Shown here piece after piece: positions 56,290 through 64,000 of a stretch of DNA of 64,000 nt (position 1 is the stretch's first letter; the number at the start of each line of letters is the position of its first letter). The DNA comes from Macrolepiota albuminosa. Taxonomy: Eukaryota > Basidiomycota > Agaricomycetes > Agaricales > Agaricaceae. Below the pieces are notes generated by a model. It did not search any database and was not told where the DNA came from. It saw nothing but the letters and a program-made list of their open reading frames with translations. Made by a program: the position numbers and the translations under genes. The stretch spans positions 80,658 through 144,657 of the forward strand of contig JAMWFC010000027.1 in the NCBI GenBank assembly GCA_027475525.1, given 5' to 3'.

Positions 56290-56559
56290 AACACAAGACT
56301 CAATGACTGTATTGCATGCCTAGCTACCTGTTTGACACAAGACTAATATGTATTAGTTAGTTGATGTGATATTGTATCATAAGGTAACTTAGTACACACC
56401 TCAGTTGGGTAGTAAACAACTAAGGTGCCACTGTCTTTGTTTCTGATCTGTATTCTTGGAACTGTATAGTTCTATTATTTTTCTTCCCCTTATTTCCCTC
56501 TGAGGCACACTATTGGTTGGTCACGTATCCTCTATGCATGCTGCGATTCCCAACCAATA
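56290..56559 (-). repeat. Copia 3' LTR, main part
   Basis: Matches 63,365-63,651 through AAGACTAATATGTATTAG, CTATTATTTTTCTTCCCC and ATGCATGCTGYGATTCCC to ACCAATA. The first ten bases of this LTR lie at 55,539-55,548, before the inserted solo LTR. Confidence 0.9.
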
Positions 56560-56859
56560 CTCCTCCAGACTTGTGGGGTGCATCACTCACACAACCACAA
56601 CATGAGGCAGAGCTTGTAGTGTTGTGGCCACGGCAGTGGCTTTATGAATAAGTCTGCAGGGTTATTGTTGCTTGGTATGTAGTTGATCTTGATTTTTCCT
56701 TCCTCAACTGAGTGGCGTATATAATTGTGTTTGATGTCGATGTGCTTGACTCAATTGTGATTCCTTTTATTTTTGGCTATTGCTATCAAGCCACTATTGT
56801 CCCCCTGCAGGGACGCTGGTGCTGGGACAGCAAATCCAATTTTGGACAGGGCAGCATGC

Positions 56860-59400
56860 ATCTATTGAATCTGCTTTCCAGCTTTTGTGAGGGTGATGTA
56901 TTCGGCCTCTGTCGTTGATGTGGAGACTGTGTCCTGGTACTTCACACTCCAGCATGTCGGTCCACCAGCTTGGAAGTACACGCCACCTGATATAGATTTC
57001 CTGGTGTAAATGTCTGTGGCAAAGTCTGAGTTGTAGTATTCCTGTGGGACATAGTTGTTGTAGCCAGGGCCGCCGTACTGTAACTTGTAGTTGAGTGTAT
57101 CTTTTATGTACCACATAACGTGGAGTAATGCAAGCCAGTGTGGTTTGCTGGAGTTTGACATGAACCAGCTGAGGGACGTGATAGCAAAGGCAATATCGGG
57201 CCTCGTGCCTATCTGGGCATATATGAGGAATTTTAGAACTTTGCAGTATGGTTTATCCTTCATGTATTGGTGGTCCTTGTTGGTCGATGGGGACTGGGTT
57301 TAGCTGAGCACAATGATGTATTGGTGGTCCTCATTGGTTGATGGAGACTGGGTTTAGCTGAGCACAATGCCAGGTGGAAGCAGTGTGTATTTAGGAGTGC
57401 AGTCCATCATTCCAAACTTCTCCAGGGTTTGTTTCGGATACTCCTTTTGGTCGAGCGTGGTGAGCTTCTGTTCTCTATTGCATGTAATCCTTATTCCCAG
57501 CACAAACTTGATTCCCCTAAGTCTTTTATCTCATACTTTTCTCCCAGTTCTCTCTGCACTCTCTCTGCCTCCCCCTTTGATGAGGACATCTTGGATATGT
57601 CATCTGTGTATGTACTTGTTATGGTTTGTTTGCTGTCCTGGTCTCTGGACCTTACCAACTGATCTGCTTCTGACCTTTGGTATCCAAGTCATTTCATATT
57701 ATTGTCAAGCGTGTGCTACCAGTTGTTTGCACTGTCCATGGTCCCATAGATTGCCTTGTCAAGCAATGAGACTAGGCTTTTCTTGTTGTCTGCCCCTTCC
57801 ACCCCACATACACTCCTCCAAACCCACTCACCCATGGTGATGTTGACCCGGTAGACCTTGCTTGGTCAGACTTTGTACCTCTCCAGCTGCTCCATCAGAA
57901 TAGGTGCCTGTGTTGGCACATTAAGATAAGCACTCATGTAATTGATCTGCCACATCTTGTAGTCACAGACAGTTCTGACTGCTAGGTTCATCTGCAATGA
58001 TTCATATTTGACGACAGATGCATATGTGACAAAATAGTCTACTCCAGGGATCTGTGAGAAGCCCTTGGCCACAAGTCATGTCTTCCTCTCCACCACCTTT
58101 CCATCCTCATTGTATTTCAGTGCAAAAGTCCACTGGTTCTTTATTGTCCTCACTTCCATTGGTCTCTTGACAAGTTGTCATACTTTCCATTCTCGCATTC
58201 TCTCTATTTCCTGGTCTATTGGTGCCTTCTACAAGTCCGGTCATTGCATGGCCTCCGAGTATGATTTTGGCACCCAGAGGTCATCAGGGTCCTGTGTTCC
58301 AGTTGCAAGAGCTCTGGGCATGCTGGTGTACATCTCCTCCTCACTTTCAGGGTCATCTGAGTCGTCATGTGGGGTGGGGTCAGCGATTCTAGCTGCCAGT
58401 CTTGCTGATTGTCAGGGCTCAAGAACTACATCAGGGCTAATGTCAGGGGCAATTTTGGTCTGTATCTCAGTTCTGGTATTAGGGGCACCAGCTGGCTGCA
58501 TATCATGGGGCTCCACATTGTGTATGTCGCTCAGTTGCATGTCCAGAATGTCGAGTAGGTCAGCTGGGTCTCCATTGCACTTGTCAGATAGTGTATGGTG
58601 AGCCGTGCCCATCTTGAACACAATGTCACAGGACCTAAACATCCTGCTGGTTGCCTGCTTGAGTAGCTTGTAGTCCCCCTTCCCGAAATACCCCACAAGG
58701 ACCGACTTGATTGATTGGGTGTTGAGTTTGCTCCTGCCCTCTTCCCTAGGTACTTTCATGTACACGAGACAGCCAAAGAGTCACAGGTAGGACACATTGG
58801 GCTTTGTGCCAGTATGTATCTTGTGTGGCATCTTGCCTGGGTGTCTGGCACTCAGAATGAGGTTGAGAATATAAGTGGTGGTGGCAGTCGCTTCTCCCCA
58901 GTAGTGCGCTGGGAGTCGGGAATCACTCAGCATGCTCCTGCCTAGGTCCAAGATGGTGCAGTTTCTGTGCTCTGCCACCCCGTTTGCCAGGGACAAGTGC
59001 AGGGCCGTGGTCTTGTGGATGATTCCCCTCTTCTGGCAGTACATGTCTCACAGCTCGTTCTTGAACTTAGTGCCTCCATCTATCCTAACTTGTTTGACCC
59101 TCCACACCTACTGGTTCTCCACATGCATGTCAAATGCCTCAAGGCAGGTTACGGTTGTCTTGGTGGCCTTGTTCGATAGGTACCAGGTTGTGCACTCTGC
59201 TCCAGCATTGTCAGTTGCTACAAGCATTAAGCTTTTTCCTCCTATGGTCTGTACGTGGGCCAGTCCCCAGACATTGAATGCCACATGTTCATAGGGGACC
59301 ATCTCAGGGTCATGACTCATGTCAAAGGAGTGGCATGACTGTTTGCCCATTATACAGTTCTTGCTGATAGGCTTCTACTTGGACTGAGCACATCAAGGGA
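56860..59400 (-). pseudogene. Copia integrase, reverse transcriptase and RNase H
   Basis: From right to left the frames read: the integrase zinc-finger end CAQSK (followed by a stop) and HVQTIGGKSLMLVATDNAG (59,350-59,108), LANGVAEHRNCTILDLGRSM and HYWGEATATTTYILN (59,044-58,781), LFGCLVYMKVPREEG-type capsid-interaction part (58,765-58,412), reverse transcriptase GFSQIPGVDYFVTYASVVKY (58,072-57,866), and RNase H IGTRPDIAFAITSLSWFMSN with STSTTEAEYITL (57,263-56,862). These are canonical copia blocks. Stops and frameshifts separate them, and 57,262-57,370 holds a 54-base partial duplication. Confidence 0.85.
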
Positions 59401-59417
59401 CATTATAGGCCAACCGA

Positions 59418-60157
59418 TGTCAGGTTCCGCTGAGTCGGGGGCCTTCCGGGAAAGCAACGCCCTTACAATGCGGACTTGATCTACGAATACTCGGGTGTCT
59501 GGAACTCCGGGGCTAGGACTCCGGGGTTCAAGACGAGGACAGGGGTAATCCCGGGAGAGGGGACTAGAGTCCGGGAGTTTTGGGTTGGGGGTGGCTGAGA
59601 GTTAGAGGGGGTCGAGTCGTGAACCGGAGGTTCTAAGACGAGACCAAGTTAGTAACTTAAGAGTCGCGAAGTGCGTACCAAACTTATAGCACGCGAATAC
59701 TAAGGCGTGCCAGTCGAAGCGTACCAAACAAGGCGTACCAGTCAAACAGAGGGCACGCAATATCCAAGTAACAGTTATGCAATATCAAAACTAGCGAATA
59801 CAGCAGGGAACTATGCTATAAGTACTACGGGACCGGGTCTCGGGGTTCCGGGATGTCTGGGATGGGTTCCGGGGGTCATTGAGTAGCGGCAGGGGCTGCA
59901 TACCGGGATCGCGCGTGTGGGGCGCGCGATCAATTGGCGCGGATGGAGCCGTGATGCGTGATGCGCGATGGCCGGGGGCGAGTTGCGTGATCCGATCGTT
60001 GATCGGGGCTGGTGGCGGCTGATGGCGGTCCTTGACGCGCATGATGGCGGTGTCGGCGGTCGTGATGGCGGGGCGTGTCTTGTGGGGTCGGAGGGAGGAT
60101 CCCGGATGGTGTTCCGGGGGTGTCCCGGGGTGGGCCCGGAGGGGAGGGGTCGTGACA
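59418..60157 (-). repeat. Solo LTR, family B, in the copia integrase
   Basis: TGTCAGGTTCCGCTGAGTCG...GGAGGGGTCGTGACA, 740 bases, the inverted counterpart of 55,549-56,289. Flanked by ACCGA on both sides (59,413-59,417 and 60,158-60,162). Confidence 0.93.
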
Positions 60158-60162
60158 ACCGA

Positions 60163-61090
60163 CACTTGACGTACTGGAGACTCTAATGACCAGTTTGGGA
60201 TATAGAGCAGCCCTAGCTCTGGCACTCTATTACAGGACTTAGCCAGTTACTCTAATCACCAGTTACTAGGCCTTCAGCATACTTCATTCATCTATGCCAA
60301 GGACAAAGGAGGCTCAGAATGTATAGCACTAACACAATGGCAGGAAGGGACCCTAACTAAACCCCGATCACTTCCAGAAGGAGTCAGCAGCAGGCGCTGC
60401 CATTCAATGATGCACTTCAATCAGAAGTCTAAAGAGATCAATGACGATGGCACAGAATATACTTAAACCCAACATCTGGATCTGTCAGGAACTAGTACAA
60501 TGAGTAGTGCTGACATTAGTACTCACAGCATCTGTCAAGGATTTTCTGACCATACTCCAGAACAGCCTGGCCAATTGGAGTTATAGTAAAAGTGAGCAGA
60601 CCCCTATAATTCTAAGCCAAAATACAGTTGCCGTTGGTTGCCATCATCCATGTGCAAAAGGTTGCCATTGACAGGTCACCGTTAGAAGAAACTATGAGGA
60701 GAGGCACTAGGAAGTAGCGCTGCAGATGGACTTGTTATCTTGGCAAACACGGTAGCACATAGTATATAAGATAGCTACTTTACATGTATATAACAACAAA
60801 TCGTAACCTCTTGAGCACCTAGTTACACTTAGCATTCAAATTGCACTAGCTTGAGCTGACTTTGTCACTAAGTTGGGCGCTAGCTTTGTCTATCTTGTCT
60901 TCATTGTTTACGGTGCCACCTACAGGCACACTACACTGTGCTACTCGTCTTTTCTTTTATATCTTTGTTTAAACTACAATGCTTACCATCTACTAGGTAG
61001 CACCTGAGGCGCTATAATCTAGCACATCGTCCTATCACCTCTGCTCAAGCACACCGGGACCCTGTCGGGACTCCTCACAACTATGAACGC
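60163..61090. repeat. Further insertion with LTR-like family C sequence
   Basis: About 900 bases that are not copia. The part 60,480-61,075 shares blocks with the reverse complement of 46,450-47,045. It is less deaminated than that copy. Its boundaries are not resolved by eye. Confidence 0.5.
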
Positions 61091-61488
61091 CAAGCGCTGG
61101 AGATGGTGTTGTACTGCGTATATGTCCAGCGCACCCAACCACTGTTGGTGTCATCATTGCACCATCCATTTGTTGACAGTCTTGTGATAGATAGGCCAGT
61201 CACTATGCCTGCATGCATCATATCATGCAGAGTCCCCTCATTGATGTGCGTGAGTCGTCTGTGCCATGTTTCAAGGGTTGACAGGATGGTTGAGAGAGAG
61301 TGCAGCCATTGCCAGCAGAGGCTGGGTGAAGTCAACTATAAACATTGATCCTTCCATGGTGCAGTGCAGGAATGGTTCCCCATCTAGTGTGCACATCACT
61401 GCTTCCCCGCTTTCCAGGTCAATTTCTACCCCTTTTGGCACTAGAGATCCAAGTGAAATCAGATTGTGGGACAGGTCAGGTGCGTGCA
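61091..61488 (-). pseudogene. Copia gag-pre-integrase segment
   Basis: Minus frames give APDLSHNLISLGSLVPKGVE (from 61,487), then ETWHRRLTHINEGTLHDMM and AGIVTGLSI, the gag-pre-integrase His motif of copia polyproteins. It is cut off from the protease by the TRIM insertion at 61,489-62,103; the protein reads FKDAL up to the insert and HAPDLSHNL after it. Confidence 0.85.
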
Positions 61489-61690
61489 TGTAAGGGTGTG
61501 TCAATATACCTTAGTTAAAGCCCAGGGTTATGCTTAAGCCTATTGACTGGAGCTAGAATGGTACTAGTTGACAACAAAAAGCAAGTAGTAACATGGGACT
61601 ATGGTGTAATGGTAACATGCGATGCAGGTTCAAGCCCTGCTAGTTCCAGCTTTCCTGAGGTTGTCAGTTCAATCCTCTGGAAGTGTTACA
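61489..61690 (+). repeat. TRIM 5' LTR, 202 bases
   Basis: TG...CA ends with a TGTAA/TTACA terminal inverted repeat. Contains the tRNA-like segment at 61,595-61,648. Confidence 0.9.
61595..61648 (+). other. tRNA-like sequence without anticodon arm, in 5' LTR
   Basis: Acceptor GGGACTA (61,595-61,601) pairs with TAGTTCC (61,641-61,647), followed by A. A D-arm with GTG/CAT stem and loop TAATGGTAA follows TG. The T-arm is perfect: GCAGG-TTCAAGC-CCTGC. Only GCGAT stands where the anticodon arm and variable loop should be. Box A (TGGTGTAATGG) and box B (GGTTCAAGCCC) of a pol III promoter are both intact. It cannot be a decoding tRNA. Confidence 0.75.
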
Positions 61691-61899
61691 TTTGGTGGAA
61701 CTACAGTGGCTGTGCTAGCCTTGTATGTTCATAACCAAGCCTGCATCATGATCTAGGTTGATCTGCTGATATAAGGTGGCCTTTACCCTGGGACCTATAA
61801 GTCATGAAATACTGGATGCATGGTCTGTGATCAGGATAAGGTACAAGGAGGGCGCACTTGAGATCCTGAGACTTGCCGGAACAAGTCTAGAGGGGAGAG

Positions 61900-62103
61900 T
61901 GTAAGGGTGTGTCAATATACCTTAGTTAAAGCCTGGGGTTATGCTTAAGCCCCTATTGACTGGAGCTAGAATGGTACTAGTTGACAACAAAAAGCAAGTA
62001 GTAGCACGGGACTATGGTGTAATGGTAACATGCAATGCAGGTTCAAGCCCTGCTAGTTCCAGCTTTCCTGAGGTTGTTGGTTCAATCCTCTGGAAGTGTT
62101 ACA
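61900..62103 (+). repeat. TRIM 3' LTR, 204 bases
   Basis: Second direct LTR, with the same ends as the first, followed by the GTGCA target duplication. Confidence 0.9.
62008..62061 (+). other. tRNA-like sequence without anticodon arm, in 3' LTR
   Basis: Same 54-base fold as at 61,595-61,648 with one change (GCAAT for GCGAT) in the linker that replaces the anticodon arm. Stems, box A and box B are unchanged although the surrounding LTR has diverged. Confidence 0.75.
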
Positions 62104-62442
62104 GTGCAGGGCATCCTTGAAGGTTATTTTGATTATTTTCCCTCCATAGTTCACCCATTTTTGAACTCGTCTGCACCCCAGGACCCTGAAGGTGCATCCC
62201 TCTGCTGTCACTCCTGCTGTGTTGGCCATGTCAGGGGGGCTGTACGTTACAAAATTCTCTTGGTCAGTGAAGAAATGCTGGCTAGCACCAGAGTCTGCAT
62301 ACATCATAACATCATGCTTCCCAGGTGCCTGCATCAGGGTCAAGAAGGCTAGGCATCTGGGGTTCACGGCGTTGTCTGCAGCAGTTATAGTTGTGGAGTT
62401 AGCTTGGGGGGTCACAGACATTGATGTGGTGGCAGGAATCAA
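62104..62442 (-). pseudogene. Copia protease region
   Basis: The minus frame from 62,442 contains MMYADSGASQHFF, with the DSG active site of the copia aspartic protease, and TFKDALH just before the TRIM. It is otherwise open; the end of the frame inside the TRIM is artificial. Confidence 0.85.
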
Positions 62443-62496
62443 TGATGTATTGTTGTTGCCATTTGTGGTTTTGCTTTTCTGCCACTATTCTGGATA

Positions 62497-63276
62497 CTAA
62501 CCCTCCATCTCTCCATCCTTCCAGAAGCACCTTTTCTTGGTGTGGCCTGTACGTCTGCAGTTAGGGTTTTTGCACTTCATGTTCCTGTTGTTGTGTGTTG
62601 GGACTACTTGCACCATGAGTGTGTTTGTGAAGTTAGTTGGGGCAATGACCAATGGTCTGTGCATCAGCAGTGCATGCATAGTAAGTCTGACAATTACTTC
62701 TGCTGATGTTTTCTCCTGGAAGAGTGCCCCAGTGACTGGGGCCCACACGCTCAGCATCGACTTCAAGATATATGCCCTGAACTGCTTATTGTCAATTCCA
62801 GCTCCTTGGTTGTTCACTTTAGACCAGGCTGTGCAAAGTGCCCTGAAGTGTGCCTCAATATTTGACCCATCCCTGTACTTGATGGAGCTGAGCTCTTCCT
62901 CTGCCCTGATCAGTCCCAAGTCTGATTTTGTGTCATGTAATGTTGTTAGTGAGGACCAGGCTTGGGCTGCCATCCTGTCAAGCTTTATGCCCATGCCGAT
63001 AGGATTGATGACATTTAGGATTATCATACTGCAGGCATAGGCATCATGCTGGATCCATTCATCAAGGGTAGAGTTGGGTGCTCCCCACCAGGATGTAGGG
63101 GGTCTAGTTTCTCTGGTTTCAGTCTTTGTACTGGTGGGTTTCTCAATTCCTCCGGTGAGGTAATCTAACAGACCATGGCCACGGGCTGCTTCAGTGATTA
63201 TTATTTTAAATGATGTCCAGTTGGACCCATTGAACTTTTCCTCTGCAGGTAGCAGGAATAGTGTTGGGTTTGTCAT
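62497..63276 (-). CDS. Copia Gag, 259 residues
   Basis: Open frame starting MTNPTLFLLPAEEKFNGSNW. The N-terminal FNGSNWTSFK block, the W-WGAPNSTLDEWIQHD block and the helical middle fit the UBN2/retrotransposon-gag family. The C-terminal zinc knuckle is CKNPNCRRTGHTKKRCF (C-x4-C-x4-H-x4-C type spacing). The stop at 62,497 separates it from the protease frame; in an active copia they would be one polyprotein, so this stop is either a mutation or a recoding site. It is the best-preserved part of the element. Confidence 0.85.
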   Translation of the reverse strand: MTNPTLFLLPAEEKFNGSNWTSFKIIITEAARGHGLLDYLTGGIEKPTSTKTETRETRPPTSWWGAPNSTLDEWIQHDAYACSMIILNVINPIGMGIKLDRMAAQAWSSLTTLHDTKSDLGLIRAEEELSSIKYRDGSNIEAHFRALCTAWSKVNNQGAGIDNKQFRAYILKSMLSVWAPVTGALFQEKTSAEVIVRLTMHALLMHRPLVIAPTNFTNTLMVQVVPTHNNRNMKCKNPNCRRTGHTKKRCFWKDGEMEG

Positions 63277-63364
63277 GTTGTTTTTAGTTCGGTTTGTCTA
63301 AGGTTCAATGGTTGCTTTTCGATGAGTTGTCTAAAAAATTTACTGAGTGTCAGGGCCCATAACC

Positions 63365-63651
63365 TGTTTGACACAAGACTCAGTCGGGTAGTAAACAACT
63401 GTATTGCATGTCTAGCTATCTGTTTGACACAAGACTAATATGTATTAGTTAGTTGATGTGATATTGTATTGTAAGGTAACTTAGTACACACCCCAGTTGA
63501 GTAGTAAACAACTGAGGTGCCACTGTCTCTGTTTCCAATCCATATCCTTGAAACTGTATAGTTCTATTATTTTTCTTCCCCTTATTTCCCTCTGAGATGC
63601 ACTATCAGTTGGTCACGTGTCCTCTATGCATGCTGTGATTCCCGACCAATA
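63365..63651 (-). repeat. Copia 5' LTR, 287 bases
   Basis: TGTTTGACACAAGACTCAGT...CCCGACCAATA on the plus strand, with AAAAC target duplication after it. Has a 12-base difference (CGGGTAGTAAAC) from the 3' LTR near its end. Confidence 0.88.
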
Positions 63652-63656
63652 AAAAC

Positions 63657-64000
63657 ATTTTCAAGACACATAATAGCCAGCAGAGATAGCTAAAGTGGAG
63701 CAAATTTTGAAAACATGTACATAATAGCTGATAAAGATAAGTCAAAATATAGATAAATACACAAGTTGAGTCCTCAGTCACACCAAAATTGTTTGTATAA
63801 CTGAGCATTACCTATAGATAAATACACAAGTGAGGTCTACAGGGTGTGAATTAATAAAGGTAAGTATGTGTAGGTAAAAATGTACTCACCCTTAGTCACT
63901 TGTCAGGACGTATACACTGTTATGTGTTCCGAGATCTAGAATAGATCGAGGTTTTTCTGTGCAGCGGACTATGTGTGGGAAAAATGTCTTCGATTTTTGC
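63657..64000. other. Non-coding stretch at the window end
   Basis: A ~25-base string AGATAAATACACAAGT occurs at about 63,750 and 63,815. No gene is recognised. CpG content rises again in the last 80 bases. Confidence 0.4.

Larger units (their letters stand above)
61489..62103 (+). mobile_element. TRIM: miniature LTR retrotransposon, 615 bases
   Basis: Two direct LTRs (61,489-61,690 and 61,900-62,103) enclose only 209 bases without coding capacity. LTRs begin TGTAAGGGTG and end AAGTGTTACA. The target duplication GTGCA is perfect (61,484-61,488 and 62,104-62,108). A purine tract AGAGGGGAGAG directly precedes the second LTR, as expected for second-strand priming. TGGTGGAACTAC just after the first LTR may be the primer-binding site. 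The two LTRs differ at about eight positions, nearly all transitions, plus a 2-base gap. The element sits in the copia gag-pol frame and depends on another element's enzymes. Strand is assigned from the purine tract. Confidence 0.88.
55539..63651 (-). mobile_element. Ty1/copia retrotransposon with nested insertions
   Basis: Direct LTRs lie at 63,365-63,651 (5', minus) and 55,539-56,559 (3', itself split by a solo LTR). Both outer edges are flanked by AAAAC (55,534-55,538 and 63,652-63,656). A purine-rich tract (TCTGGAGGAG on the minus strand) stands right before the 3' LTR, and GGTTATGGGCCC follows the 5' LTR, like a half-tRNA(iMet) primer site. Gag, protease, integrase, reverse transcriptase and RNase H follow in copia order from right to left. 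Inserts at 55,549, 59,418, about 60,163 and 61,489 break it. Confidence 0.88.

Noticed and set aside
57262..57370. Tandem duplication in the copia RNase H region
   Set aside because: Its period is 54 and the copies differ at several bases, so it does not belong to the 77-base set and looks like ordinary decay.
61590..61650. A genuine tRNA gene
   Set aside because: The anticodon arm is absent and the copy lies in an LTR that is duplicated 413 bases away; it is a tRNA-like part of the TRIM.

Overview
This is nuclear DNA from a filamentous basidiomycete. The genes are split by many introns of about 45-75 bases with GTRNGT...YAG borders. They include a stand-alone Nup96 nucleoporin, a glutathionyl-hydroquinone reductase, a cytochrome P450 and a secreted protein like the basidiomycete 'macrofage activating glycoprotein'. 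An Agaricomycete is very likely; the species cannot be read from the window.

Layout. 1-5,750 is ordinary gene space: the end of a possible glycoside hydrolase, Nup96, and a 289-residue membrane protein. 6,000-12,900 is a CpG-poor graveyard with a copia relic and two Tc1/mariner copies fused head to tail-less head. 13,050-19,300 is gene space again: hydroquinone reductase, secreted glycoprotein and P450, the last two divergent from a 156-base promoter. 20,700-23,450 holds an unrecognised decayed gene and an LTR fragment. 23,500-45,600 is a large CpG-rich block around a Helitron Rep/helicase: a minisatellite, a gene of unknown function, a many-exon gene, the Rep/helicase with a C-terminal cysteine-protease-like (USP) domain, a large JmjC-domain gene and a small three-exon gene. 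Arrays of a ~28-base repeat occur between these genes. 45,800-63,900 is a nested retrotransposon cluster: a Tc1 element, a LINE cut by three solo LTRs, and a copia element cut by two other solo LTRs, a further LTR-like block and a tiny LTR retrotransposon (TRIM). Each TRIM LTR carries a tRNA-like sequence that lacks the anticodon arm.

Two points matter for any reader. First, eleven places carry a tandem duplication with a period of exactly 77 bases. Nine have a run of identity of exactly 77. Unrelated sequences sharing one exact length point to an assembly join artefact (k-mer size 77), not biology; one of them breaks the Helitron reading frame. Second, target-site duplications are readable by eye for most insertions at 51-62 kb, so the order of nesting can be worked out. 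Removing the inserts in thought restores the LINE and copia reading frames.
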